Positions 52,560 through 64,000 of a stretch of DNA of 64,000 nt are shown here, one piece after another. The stretch's first letter is position 1, and each line of letters begins with the position of its first letter. The translations under genes and the position numbers were made by a program. The notes under the pieces are model-generated. The model was not told where the DNA came from. It saw nothing but the letters and a program-made list of their open reading frames with translations, and did no database searches. This stretch comes from Phytophthora colocasiae (Eukaryota; Oomycota; Peronosporomycetes; Peronosporales; Peronosporaceae), in NCBI GenBank assembly GCA_018806915.1, contig JAGKQI010000078.1, forward strand, positions 186,001 through 250,000. The letters run 5' to 3'.

Positions 52560-55500
52560 TGACCTCCCCTTCGAGAAAGAGCCTCCCCCTAGAAAGGATT
52601 CTCTCTCTTCTTGGACTTCCAATAGAGGTCGATGAGACCAGGGGATCTGTTTCAGATTCTCAACAGGTTCCCATGTGGCCTCCTTCTTGGTCTCGCCTAA
52701 CCACCAAACCTTGTACTGCGGCTTCCCCTTGTACTTACGGTGGTTAATCACGGCTTCGACCAGTTGCCCTTCAGTTCCATCGGCTAACACAACCTTGTTC
52801 ACCTTTTGCCTGCGCTTCCAGGGTCTTTGCGGTACGGCTTCAACAGTGATGTATGGAAAACTGGATGCAACTTCAGGTTCTTCGATAATCCCAACTCATA
52901 CGAGTCTCGAGATACCTTCTTCTGGACCGGGAATGGTCAATGAACCTCAGGCTAACTTCTTCGACTGTGCGTACCGCCTTATGACGGATATCAAATTCTT
53001 TCCCATCTAGTAGCACCATGTCGCCAATTTTGAAGTCTTGGACAAGTCTGTTCCTGTCGTAATAATGCTTCATGCGCTCCTGTGCTTCACTCCTACGGTC
53101 TTGCGCGACCTTGAGGAAGGCTTTCCTGTCGGAGTAGAAACTCTTTTGCTGCTTTCTCCAACTTCTTAAACTCGGATCTGCCGCGATATCGTCGGGCATA
53201 TATGGAATATATCCTAGATCCGCTTCAAATGGTGACATGCCAATCGTAGCATGCAATCGCCGATTATAGGCGAACTCTGCCAAATGAAGAAACTCATCCC
53301 AATCATTCTGGGCTGGGTTGATAACACCTCGGAGATAATCTCCGATAAAACGGTTTGTACGTTCCGTTTGTCCATCCGTCTGCGGCCTAAATGCCGATGA
53401 TGACAGGTTATGCTGCGTTCCCATAGCAGTGATAACAGCCTGCCAAAAACTTAGACGTAAATTTGGAGTCACGATCAGACACAATCGTCTTCGGAAGGCC
53501 ATGATCTCTTACATAACTCTTCATGAAAACATTCGCAATATCCTCTGCGCTGTCTGTCGTCTGCGTAGCAATAAACTTTGCACGCTTGGTCAATCGATCC
53601 ACAATGACCATGATGGCATTCAAACCATCCTTGCTGGAGGTAGAGACACAATGAAATCCGCATTGAAATGTCGACCCATCTACCTCGTGGTATCTCCAGC
53701 GGTTGAAGTAATCCGGGAGGCTTCACCTGCCTCGCTTTGTTGCGCTGACACATTTCACAAGTGTTCACATAGCGCTGAATATACGTCATCATCTTCGGCC
53801 AATAGTACTTCTCACGTACTGCGACATAGGTCTTATAATACCTGGGTGGCCTGCCGTTACTGCATCGTGGTTCTCACAAATGACTCGATTCTTCAGATCT
53901 TCGTCATCGGGAATGTACAATCTAGGACTCTCATCTTCACGCGTCTGATAATACAGCACGCCATGATCTAGCAGTAATGCGGAACCTTGTCTCTCCAAGC
54001 TGTAGCTTCTTGACAAGTCCTTGCAAGTCCTTGTTCCACAGTACATCTTCAATGCGGATTGTGCCACGGTCATATTGTTCTCGACCATGGTAGCCACAAT
54101 TTCACGGTTTGAGCCGTATCAAAGTTCCTTCAGGCTCACTTGCGCTGCCTTATGCTCGAACTCAGGATTTCTCGACATCGCATCTGCGACTACATTCGTC
54201 TCTCCTGGAATCCACTTGAACAGAGGCTGAAACTCCGCAAGTTCGTTGAACCACCGCGCAATGCGTCGATTCGTCGTCTTCTGCGTGAGAATCATCTCAA
54301 TGCTCTTGTGATCTGTTTCCACCAGGAATGGCTTGTCGAAGATACACGCGCCATGTCTTCAACGCATGCATAATAGCGAGTAGTTCCTGTTCGCGAACTG
54401 GATAATTCAGTTCTGCTGGCTTCATCTTTCTGCCCGTATAGGCTATTGGATGTTCCAACCCTCCCTCCTTTTTGAAATAAGACCCCCAATTGCAGAAATT
54501 TGAGGCGTCCATCCGAATTCCGAAAGGTTTGGAGAAATCAGGAAGACTGAGAACCGGAGGTGATGACAAGCGCTTCTTAAGCTCGTCAAAACAGTGTAAT
54601 TGGTTCTCATCGAGTTCGATAGCATCCACGAGAACGTTTTCCCTTGATACATTCATACAAAGGACCTGCAAACTGCGCGAAATCCTTGCAAAATCTCGAG
54701 CAACGTAAACCGTTGTCCCCAGGAAGCTCTCCATTTGCTTCTTGGTCTTGGGGACTGGCCACTCGGCGATAATCTTCACCTTATCTGGGTCCATACGAAC
54801 GCCCTTGCGTCCGACGAAGTCATAAGCATGGAATCTCATCCACGCAAAATTGGCATTTGGACAGTTTGATGTAGAGCTTCTGCTCTTCACATCGCTTCAA
54901 TACCCTGTCCAGTGCTGCGATGTGGTCGTTCACATCTTCACCCTTCGTGTATACGTAGATATCATCGAAGTAAATCTTCGCACATCACTCAAATCCATGA
55001 AAACCTTTTGCAGCAGTCGATTAAAGGTTCCTGGGCTACCACTGAGCCCCATGGGTGTGACGAGATATTCAAATAGACCATCTGGGGTCGAAAGCAGTGA
55101 AAGGTATATCTGCTTCTCGTAACTTCACTTAGTAATAACCCCAAAAGTAAGTCCATGCACGAATACCAATAGCTACCGGCCATCGCATCAAAGGTATCTT
55201 CCTTGCGAGGCATAGGAATAGCTGGTAAAATCGTCGCCAAGTTCAATAGACGATAATCGTGCACAATACGCCATCCGACTGGTTTCTTCACACAGAAAGT
55301 CGGTGCACAAAACGCTGACGTACTTGGTCGAATGATGCCAGCCTGAACCATCTCTTTGGTCCATTCCTGAATCGTTTTCTCTGATCAGGACTTTGGCGCC
55401 ATTGTTTGACCGAAATCGGTTGAGTACCGGGTTTGAGCAAAATCTCGTGCTCAATTCCTTCCCGTACTGGCGGTGTCTCATTCGGAAGTTCCGTACGGAA

Positions 55501-56095
55501 AACCGTATCCGCATACTTCAGTAGCGTCTCATACGCCGGATTATCCTTGAGCGTCCCATCCTTGACTCTTGAAGCGTTCAGCCTTCTCCGAATCATGCGG
55601 ATTGATGACAAACACTGCCTCAATATCCTTGTCCCTACGCAACATCTGCTGGAACTGTTTGGACGAAATAATCTTCGTTCGCCCAAACTGGCCGTTGTGG
55701 CCATGCTGCCGATAGTAATTGAAAATCTACCGGGCCCGCGCACCTCTGGCGCGGCGTTGTCCTGCCACCCAACGGGCTGGACGAGTCTTCAGCAGTCTCA
55801 ACTTCACAGTCTGCGTGTTCTCCACCTTGATGCGAGGTGCAATATGTCCAGTATTCCAGTCGATATCAGGGTTCTGCTCCCGCAGCCACATCATGCCCAA
55901 AACAACATCCTTTCCTTCAGGAACAGGCATGACTTGGAATGTTCCCGTTGTCAAAGGAAACCCTGGTAACTGCAGAACATCTCTGATCCGACGTGGACGA
56001 TGCACAACTTGATCATAACCGAGATCAACTTGCATCATGTCACCTTCCGTGACATCCAACTCAAGCTTCTTCACCAACTCCTCCAGTAACGCCAT
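52464..56095 (-). pseudogene. Gypsy 2 pol (RT, RNase H, integrase, chromodomain), heavily frameshifted
   Basis: Protease remainder 56095-55727 (VVLGMMWLREQNPDIDW); RT in 55743-54989 pieces (GWRIVHDYRLLN; YFDD catalytic motif near 54970); RNase H 54890-54297 (PFGIRMDASNFCNWGSYF); integrase zinc region 53792-53475 (CEMCQRNKAR) and core 53623-52873 (VSDRDSKFTSKF, QTDGQTERTNR); chromodomain 52802-52464 (YKVWWLGETKKEATWEPVENL), whose frame runs through the purine tract into the 3' LTR. Numerous frame breaks. Confidence 0.85.
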
Positions 56096-57206
56096 TCAGG
56101 CTACTGCCGTTGTCGATGAATATCGAGACGTGCCTCTCTTTGTCATCCGTCTTTAATGCTAGAGCTTCAGCCTCTATGATCGCATACACTGAGACCTGCA
56201 TGTACCGATTTGCTTCAGTACGTTTTTGCTTAGTACAATCTGGAGAAATGTGGCCAAACTTGCCACAGTTTCTGCACGTAGCTGTCTTTTTCAATCATCG
56301 CTCTTGCCTTTCTTCTTGTCGGAGCTCTTTGAATTCTGCTTCGACTTAGACGCACGATGCCCCAGGCTTGATGATCCTTGCGAACCCTTCGCAGGAGCTC
56401 TAGGGGTTTTCCCGAGTAGTGCGCAAACTCAAAATTCGACGCAATCTCAATGGCATCTTGCAGTGTTGAAGGACTCTCTTCCTTGATCTTCCTCGCTGTC
56501 TCCTCTCGCAAACCGTTCTGAAAGAAGAAACGCTTCTCCAACTCGCTGATAGACAACTCTGTCTGTGATAGCAAGTCTTGAAACTTGGAGACGTAATCAT
56601 GGATGGTCTCATTCTGTTTGAGACGAAACATCCTCTCGCGAAGATCATATTCGAAGTCCTTCGGCCTGAAACGAGTGCGAAGTCTTCCCTTGAAGAGCGA
56701 CCATGTGGGCTGTACGTTCGTACCCTCACACTCTCTGCGATAAACGCGCGATACCAATTCAGCACTGACTTGCCTAAGTTGCTGGAGATCATCGTCACAA
56801 AATCCGATGTATCTGCCTCCATCAACCCCCGCGTCTGCTTGCGTAATACTGCTCGGTGGCGAAGATCCATAACTCAATATCTTCGCCGTATTTGCCTTCA
56901 TACATAGGCGGATCCTTCTTTCTTTGCTCACCCCTGGACGCAGCTAGATATTCCGAATCTTGCGTTGGCCTGCTGCATCTGTGCTTGCAACTGGGTTTGC
57001 ATCTGGGCTTGGTATGACTGTTGCTGCTGCGTTAAGTAAACTAACAGCTGTTGCATCGACATCGTGTCTGATGCTGCGCCTGCTTGTCCGACGACGTATT
57101 CGTAGCTTGCGTTGACCCTGTGGATCAGGAGTCGTCCTAGCCGTTGGTTGCGGTTGGCCCGCCTGTGGATCAGGAGCCGTACTAGCCGTTGCTTGAGGTT
57201 GGCCAT
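56061..57206 (-). pseudogene. Gypsy 2 gag and start of protease, frameshifted
   Basis: 57206-56928 encodes a Gln-rich N-terminal part (QQLLVYLTQQQQSYQAQMQ); 56931-56230 the capsid core (RLRTRFRPKDFEYDL, ELEKRFFFQNGLREET); 56294-56061 the zinc knuckle CRNCGKFGHISPDC and the protease start FIDNGSS. The canonical D-S-G of the aspartic protease reads D-N-G here. Frames change at least twice. Confidence 0.8.
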
Positions 57207-57369
57207 GTGGATCAGGAGCCGTCCTATCGGTTGCTTGCGGTTGGCTCTGTGTAATTGGAGCCGTCCTAGCGGTAGCCTGCGGTTGGCCCTGGTGTGAATC
57301 AGGTGCCGTCCTGGCTGTTGCCTGCGGTTGGCCCTGGGTGAATCAGGAGCCGTCCTCGCAGTCGTTCGA
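57119..57369. repeat. about six tandem copies of a 42 bp unit upstream of Gypsy 2 gag
   Basis: Each unit contains GGATCAGGAGCCGTCCTAG-like and GCTTGCGGTTGGCC-like blocks. On the minus strand they encode GQPQATARTAP-type repeats, so the gag N-terminus probably included this variable repeat. Copies have diverged by substitutions and small indels. Confidence 0.75.
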
Positions 57370-57859
57370 GGCGTTCTACGCGGACGCGGGTTTGGAAGTC
57401 GCGCTCACTCGATCTACCACGTGTAGATGACATTTCAAAGTGGACTTTTCGTAGCACGAACTCAATCCAATAAAACCCAAAAATCCAATGAAAGAAGGAG
57501 AAAATGGGAGTGGTTCGGCTTGTACCGACCCAAACACCAAAAGAAAGGTAAATTGGAAGCTACCGGGGAGCGATGGAAATAAAAGCTGCATAAGAGCGTT
57601 CCAAGCACTGAACCGGCTTCTAGTAGCGACCAAGAGTTACGTGCACTAGGCGAGATATACCAACCTTTCAAAGTTGATTCCCTGACCTGTGATGGCACGA
57701 ACTCTCCCAAAGACAACCAAAGAGACCCCTTTAGGCCTAGCACTTCCCCAGCAATTGGCTGGTGCTAATAGCCAAGGATCTACTCGCTTCTGGCTATACC
57801 GCCCACGAGAGACCCGACCTTGGACGATGGAGCGAAGCTTGACCCGACAAGCGCTACTA
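57370..57859. other. Gypsy 2 5' internal leader
   Basis: About 490 bases between the gag repeat and the 5' LTR. No confident coding content. No typical TGG-type primer site is seen next to the LTR. Confidence 0.4.
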
Positions 57860-58367
57860 TGTAACACAGTAAGCGCGCGGGGGCGAGGAAGCGGAGGCCG
57901 GACTTGGACGGCGGGCGAAGACCCAGGAGGCGTGACCAGTTGATGGGCCACTGAGAGGTTGTTGGTAAATTGAAAAGTGAATTGAAATGAGGAAGGCTCT
58001 TACGGTCCTAAGCTAACTGGTGGCTCACAGAGCTCTCTCAAAAATCCAGTAGAATGTATCCTAGAGCCTATCTTTTCCTATCTTCTGATTTGGCTATCTA
58101 CCAATGATTTTCCTATAAACTTCCACGTAGCAATGTTGACTTGACTCCTGGGCGTCCCATAATCAAGCTTCGAGAACCTTCTCGAATTTCAGCCAATGAG
58201 ACTCTCTCAATGTCTCAGCTGAATGGCGTAAACCACAATGGCATAATACCAGAATCTAGTTTTAGCCAATCACAAAGTGGGTACATGTAGAGATATGTAG
58301 ATTGCACTACAGTGCATCAACTTGCACTTCAATGCCGACGGAGTGCTATCGACAGCATTCCGTCACA
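57860..58367 (-). repeat. Gypsy 2 5' LTR (508 bp)
   Basis: Nearly identical to 52052-52559 and followed by the second CTACT. Confidence 0.95.
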
Positions 58368-61300
58368 CTACTGTCCACTCCAACGTTCGTAAGCAAAGAG
58401 TTCCCACGTGAACGACGCCAAGCTCAAGTGTTGCTGGAATTGGTTGCTGAATTCGCATCCAATGATCCACCACGGGGACATTCTCCGCAGTTGTTGGAAA
58501 CGTTGAAAATGACCCATCGACGCATCTCGAACTTGTGCGATTTACATCTTCGACGAGTCCCGAGATGGTTCTTACCTGGCTGTGAAGTGGACTTTTCTCC
58601 AAATGATCACAGTATCGGACATTCCAGAGGGTCTTTTGGATCAACACTTCAACGTGGAGAGGTCTACAGACACATCTACAGCAGTGAAGGAGCTTTGGCC
58701 AGCAGTTCCAACTCTACTGTAGCGGTTAAGTGTCTCTGGGCACTACCGGATGTCCAGTATCAGATTGTGGAGCAACTTTTTGCACGTAGTGGAGTGTCGA
58801 AATGGACCAGAGTTCGTCACCCGAATGTCGTGACTGTACGTGGAGCCTCACACGCGGCCACACCGCCGTATCTAGTGCGAGACTTTACCACTTACGGTGG
58901 ATTGACATCCTATTTAGCAGCGTTGGAAACACGCGCGAAACAAAGTGCTGGACCTGAAAGTAGCGGAAAAATGGATACTTTAACGTGGCAGCTACTGTAC
59001 GGTGCCAGTCGAGGTCTCCTGCATCTGCACGAACAACACAGCATTGTGCACGGAGGTCTACGCTGCAATAACATCCTAGTGGACAAGAAAGGTCGAGCTG
59101 TTATTGCAGACTTTGGACTGTACACGTTGGCTTGTGACGCTAGAGATTCTGGACTCACTGAGTACTTCCAGTTGGACGTTTTCGATGCAGATGCAGAGGA
59201 ACTTATCCGTTGGCAAGCTCCAGAGTGTCTACGAGAGCATGTGGCTTATAGAGAGTCGTTGCGGTCTCTATCTGATGCTGGATCGCTGGTATCAAGTACA
59301 TCAAGTGCTTCGGCTTCTTCGTTTGCTACCGATGTGTACGCTTTCGGGATGTGTATTCTGGAAGCTCTGACACGCACTGTACCTTGGGCTGGACTTGATA
59401 TTGAGAAGATTCGTACACTGAAAGGGAATCTGAGTCTGCTTCCTCCTCGACCGAATTATATTTCAGTTCAAGCTTGGACTTTGATTGAGAAGATGTGTGC
59501 TGCGGACCCCAAGAACCGGATTACATTGAGTGAAGCTTCCCAGGAGCTCAAGCGACTTGGGTACGGCAACAGAGCGTACAGCCGCTCTCGCAACAGCAGT
59601 TCCAAGGACTTGGAGTCTCTCGAGGTTGACGCAGCAGCAAAAGTGGATCCAGTAACGAAATCGCTGGTTGAAGTTGCTCAAGAACTTCGTCATGTCAGCA
59701 ACGAAAGTCAGTCACGAGGCAGCAGTGCTACGGATCTCAAAACGCTGGAAACTGATGTAGTTGCTACGGTGGAAAATGTATCGAGTTCGCTGGATGAAGT
59801 TTCACAAGAACTCAAGGAAATATCCGACAGATCTCGCAACGGAAGTGCTGAAGATTTAGGGGTGATTGAAGAACAAGCTTCTCATAAGCTGGTTTGTGTG
59901 TCAAGTCTTCTGAATATCGCTTCTCAAGAGCTCAAACGTCTGGGCATGGGCGATAAAGTACCAAGTAATTCACGCAACAGCAGCACACTTGATTTGGTGG
60001 CAATGGCACAGGAAGCATTGGCAAAGTTGACTGGATTGTCAAGTGAAGGCTCCGAAGACTCGAAAGACATCCAGACATCTACCGCTATTAGTCCAAACGA
60101 ATCGGTTGAATCACCAACTAAAGCTCTTGTAAGCCCAGTTGTCACAGTTGAAGATGAAATCGCTGCAACAGACATGTCGACTCCTAGTGAAGCTTCCACA
60201 GTGGAACAGACCAGTCGTGCGGTGAAAGACTCGGTTTCAGCTCGCAGACTGAGATACTCGAACACTCACAAGGAGAGCGAAAATGCTGCGGCTGGTAGTC
60301 CGTGGAAACCAACTCCAGTTAATGAAGAGGGATCTGGCAATATCTGGGAGTTGTCAGACCAAGGAGAGGAGGCAATGGTACCTCACTCTCGCGAAATAGT
60401 GCGCTCTTTACATGGTGCTCTGCTCGACGAACAGAGCGACAGTGATCCAGCTGAAAACCAGTTGGATCAGAGAAGAACCAGCACGAACGATAGTGCAGAG
60501 GTTACTCCTGTCTCAGAGGTTAACAGCAACCGCTCTACCTACGAGCAACCGGAACAGGAAATGGACAATGACAGTGTAAACGTCAAAGAAGAACATCTAA
60601 TCCTGAGTGATGAAGATGAAGGAGAGGTAACAACAGGCGAGAGTTCTGTTGATGAAGAAGCCTTGATGATTGTTCCAGCGGAATTCCAAACAGCCCGAAG
60701 CTATGACGACGATGATGATCCAACATCACCTCGCCACCCAATCGTGGATCTACTTGAGAGTCTACGGGTTGAAAACGCTGATGAATTTCTCTTTGTGGAG
60801 ACGTTGGAGGCCATCAAGCAGGATCTGGAGCTCTCAACTGCGTGGGCTATCGTCGAACGCGAAGGACTGTTAACTTTTATGGAACTGGTGTGGAGAAATT
60901 ACTCTGAATCGTGCACGATTCACGCTTTGGAGTTGCTCCAGTCGATCGCTGGTCTCAGTCCGGACTTTGTGGCAACTCTGGTGGAGTGCAAGCTTGTGAA
61001 GATTCTGCTAGCTGTGGTTAAGCACCGATCGTCTCCACAGCAAGTGGATTTAGCTGCATCTTTCCTCCTTGAGATCATTGCGGAGAATGACGATGCTAAG
61101 AGGCGATTGTGGAAGTGCCGTGGTGTTGGCGTGATGGAAGATAGCCTCGTGATTGACCGGCGATTGGTCCAGGAAGTGAAGGGCACTATGGCAAAGTTCA
61201 AACGAAGCGAAGGCTACAAGTGCCTAGGGGATGGCGAGTATCATCTCGCCATTGACAAATTCACAGAAGCCATTGCACTGGATCGCAAACGTGCCGGGTA

Positions 61301-62451
61301 CTATGGAGACCGAAGGTATGTAGCTGCTGCATTTCAGTCTTCAAGTGTTGATCCTAATGAACTTGTTGTATTGCTGCAGTTTGGCATATATGGAGGCTTC
61401 GATGTTCAAGAAGGCAGCGGATGACGCCTACCGCTGCATGCGGTACAACCCGTACGACGTGACGGGATACTTGCGTCATGGCTTGGCTCTTAAGGCTATG
61501 GGGAAGTACAAGGAGGCGGTGGCTTCACTACGAAAGGGGACGGAGGTGGACCCTGAGTTCGTTAAAATTCGCGACGCATTAGTTGAGACTGAGAAGCTCC
61601 ACAAGGCCAGACTAAAAGGAGGAGATGGCACTGTTTTACGTCGTATGACTGCGTCCGAATCTGCCAAGCTCAAGAAGAAAGACGGAGATGATGCGCTTCG
61701 AAAGAAAGACTTTGCGTTAGCGATCGAGTGCTATTCAGAGGCTCTGGAGTTGGACCCCAAGAACGACTGGGTCTTTCTGCACCGAAGTATAGCCCACGCA
61801 GCTCGTAAGGACCACACTAGGGCCATTGAAGACGCGTCCAAGTGCATCCGGATCAACTACAAGCAGGTCGAAGGCTACTACCGACTGGCACTGGCGTTGA
61901 ATGCTGCTGGACAGCATGATGAGGCTTTAGGCACGTTGTATCGCGGGCTGGAAGTGGATCCACGACACACAGGGATCACGCGCTTCATCAGTCAACTGGA
62001 GGTCGAAGAAGCGAAAACTGCGGGTCTTCCACTGCCGCAGTGGTTCAAGGAGAAAGGATATCGAGCTTTCCAGTTGCGTTCATATGAAGACGCTATCAAG
62101 TTTTACACCAAGGCGATCGATGCGTCACAGTCTGATGACGATGAAGTGGTCATGCACTGCTACTTGTACCGCTCTCGGGCCCACCAGACACGAGGCGAAT
62201 TTACAGCGGTCATCAACGATTGCACTTACGTACTAGATCGCCGTCCGAAGAATGTCTTCGCTCGCCTACGGCGAGCTGATGCGTACGAGCAGCAACGAGA
62301 TTTCTACATGGCTTTAAAGGATATTCGCGAATTGGTAGCTCTCAACCCGGACTATGAAGATGCTCACGCTCGATTGCAATCTCTTGAACACCGTTGCAGG
62401 CTTCTACCTGGCGCTTCAGAGTACAAGGGAGTAGTGGAGGTAGATCTATGA

Positions 62452-63763
62452 GTATGACGAAGGGTGTGTGAATCAGTTGAGTTATTATCTTTTTTTGACG
62501 AGAACAGATCTTGATATCTTGATATTATTGTCAATTCCGGGCAAATTTGCCGAATTAGCTCGGTTAAACCGAGTCGTTTTGACAATATCCAGGTCTAGAT
62601 ACCTGGGTGGAGACTTTCTCATCTCCACGATTCTATCTACCTACGTCCGCACGAAGGGCTCTATCCGTCCAGCAAACCTTCAGCACTTCGGCTCGGTTGC
62701 GGGGGAGCACCGCTCCTTTGCATTTTCGTCGCTTGAGCAGCTTCATGTGTACGGCCTACCCGATGGGCGAAAGAGACTGGTGGTAACTTCGAGCAGAGCT
62801 TGCTCGTCCAGGACTCCGTCCATGGAGACACACCGTTACGCGCTTGCGCAGCTCCTTCAAACCGTTAACCGGGCTCGGCGCGTGGCCCTTGATGCGATCG
62901 AAGCTTGGGTCCTCTTCGGCGGACAGCAGGTAGAGGGTCTGGTCGGGCGGGCGGAACTCCGTGCTTGAATGGGGTGTTTCCATCGTGGCAGATTGCGGAG
63001 TGTAAGGATGGCATCAAGGCGCCAAGGCCTCTCAAGGCTGTGCCTGCAGTGCTCGAATCGAATCCTTCGATATTACATGCAGCTGTGATCAGCGGCTGAT
63101 TTAACCAGCCAAGTTGGTACGTGCTGGTCTAGCGCCATCAAGAATGTACCCCGACCACTCTTCCCAAAATCACCTCGACTACGAGTCGTACGACGGAGCA
63201 GACTTGCGTGTACAGTGGTTCTTCAGCAAAAGATCTCGCATGGTCGACGACACGGGCATGAAGCTAAGCTTCGCTCGCGTGTAGTTCGTCCTGACGTCGG
63301 AGAGGCGTGAACGAAGTCGGGTGAGGCCAAAAACACTGAGGAGCAACGAGCTGTGCCCAACCAACTATCAGCATAAATAATGCCAAAACAGAGTTTGCGC
63401 GATTGCTTGTCGCACGGAAATTTTGAGTAGAAAGTTAGCTAAGAGTGGGTATTATATATTAATATTATGAGTTAATATAGGTTTGGCGATTGCCCAGCGA
63501 TTTGGCTCCGGCGATTCAACCAATCGCCCAATGCAGTTTCGAGTAGAACCTACAATAAATGGTGTTCGCAAGGAGATCACCTAAGACCCACATTTTGAAC
63601 ACGACTAGCAACGATCGAGGAAGACCAACTGTCGTGTCGAAGAGGTGATCTGCTTGTTTATCGGCGTCGATTTTCACAACAAACACACTTCCAGTCTCCC
63701 TTGAGCCACGAGGAGAAAAATTCGGATGTTTGTAGCTTTTTGGAATACCCTCGTGTGTGATTG
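62452..63763. other. intergenic region, 1.3 kb
   Basis: No confident gene. There are short inverted repeats at about 62591-62638 (CCAGGTCTAGATACCTGG and GTGGAGA..TCTCCAC). A 75-codon minus frame at 62756-62983 (TLYLLSAEEDPSFDRIKG in part) looks coding-like but lacks recognisable family features and ends early; it may be a retroelement fragment. Confidence 0.4.
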
Positions 63764-64000
63764 CTAGTGTTGATTGTTCCCGCTGTAATCGTCCTCAAAA
63801 TCAATGGGGTAGTAAGTTGCCGGCCACTTATCACATGCTACCGCTTTCTTCAGTGTTTCCCAGTTGCCCACAGAAGCATTTGTCAATAACTTTGACTGTC
63901 CATTACGCATCGGAGCGGAGAAATTAAATCGTTCATCGTCGTAAATGTTCTGAAGATCCGAGCTGTACGGAGAATTTGACGCTAGAATTGTAGGAACAGC
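63764..64000 (-). CDS. C-terminal 78 residues of an unidentified protein (partial, runs off the right edge)
   Basis: Read from base 64000 downward in the first frame, the minus strand is open for 78 codons to a TAG at 63764-63766. The product has normal protein composition (NIYDDERFNFSAPMRNG, NASVGNWETLKKAVACDKW, YYPIDFEDDYSG) with aromatic and acidic residues spread evenly. There is no start codon in the window, so this is a last exon or gene end. I do not recognise the family. Confidence 0.5.
   Translation of the reverse strand, partial: AVPTILASNSPYSSDLQNIYDDERFNFSAPMRNGQSKLLTNASVGNWETLKKAVACDKWPATYYPIDFEDDYSGNNQH

Larger units (their letters stand above)
52052..58367 (-). mobile_element. 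Gypsy/chromovirus LTR retrotransposon 2
   Basis: 6316 bp, minus orientation: 3' LTR 52052-52559, 5' LTR 57860-58367 (508 bp each), target duplication CTACT at 52047-52051 and 58368-58372. The LTRs differ by three or so small indels (around 52105-52125 and 52533), so it is a little older than Gypsy 1. The purine tract GAAGGGGAGGT precedes the 3' LTR. The coding region is recognisable but in many frames. It interrupts the kinase/ARM/TPR gene. Confidence 0.95.
51498..62451 (+). pseudogene. kinase-like / ARM / TPR protein gene, split in frame by Gypsy element 2
   Basis: Host segments 51498-52051, 58373-61315 and 61380-62451 (64 bp intron 61316-61379). Leaving out the Gypsy element and one CTACT duplication gives 4569 bp in one frame, 1522 codons plus stop. 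Parts: helical N-terminal domain (residues about 30-185); kinase domain about 275-575 with VAVKCLWAL (Lys present), VHGGLRCNNILVD (catalytic Asp of HRD replaced by Gly) and ADFGLYTL (DFG intact); a Ser-rich region with SQELKRLG-type repeats; ARM-like repeats about 970-1105; and several TPRs to the end (YYGDR+SLAYMEA across the intron). As it stands translation stops inside the LTR after residue 184 plus four. It resembles oomycete tyrosine-kinase-like proteins; even before the insertion it was probably a pseudokinase. Confidence 0.88.

Noticed and set aside
62756..62983. 75-codon minus-strand ORF
   Set aside because: The sequence looks partly coding (TLYLLSAEEDPSF), but there is no family recognition and no clear continuation; kept only as a note in the intergenic entry.

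Overview
The window is from an oomycete plant pathogen, most likely a Phytophthora-type genome. The evidence is short 53-88 bp introns with GT..AG ends, core promoters matching the oomycete initiator (TCAYTYYNCA-like) just upstream of start codons, a bZIP with a non-Asn basic region, WLH/EGC-type ankyrin proteins, relics of RxLR and Crinkler (CRN) effector genes, and dense Copia, Gypsy, MULE and mariner-type elements. I cannot name the species from sequence alone.

Layout, left to right. A Copia element runs off the left edge (1-2208). A compact gene block follows: a bZIP factor (2765-4135), a 1743-residue acidic repeat protein (4618-9849), a pseudokinase (9895-11223), and two tandem minus-strand paralogues built from repeated, intron-bounded helical modules (11264-13484 and 13559-16798). 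A decayed RxLR effector gene (17454-17920) has its 3' end supplied by a TIR element (16962-17488). Next come a complete MULE transposon (18502-21785) that also encodes a chromodomain protein, a small secreted ORF (22179-22385), and a complete Copia element (22589-29642) with identical LTRs, lying 65 bp upstream of a double-SET membrane-anchored methyltransferase gene (29708-32611). Ribosomal protein eL20 follows (32789-33786).

From 34119 to 47808 lies a cluster of three same-strand ankyrin genes. Between the first two are relics of an ankyrin gene and of a CRN effector gene. The third ankyrin gene is split by a solo LTR and by a Gypsy chromovirus with identical LTRs; taking out both insertions together with one copy of each target duplication leaves an uninterrupted reading frame. 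After a mariner-like relic (48014-48987) come purine nucleoside phosphorylase (49647-50741) and a large kinase-like/ARM/TPR gene (51498-62451), itself split in frame by a second Gypsy element (52052-58367). A gene fragment on the minus strand (63764-64000) runs off the right edge.

Taken together this is a gene-sparse, transposon-active region next to conserved housekeeping genes. At least two host genes have been broken by LTR insertions and two effector-type genes have decayed. The least explained content is the pair of modular helical paralogues (11.3-16.8 kb), the chromodomain ORF inside the MULE, and the antisense coding region carried by the complete Copia element. Exon joins are my own splice predictions, supported by reading frame, GT/AG sites and paralogue comparison. 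No database or RNA evidence was available.
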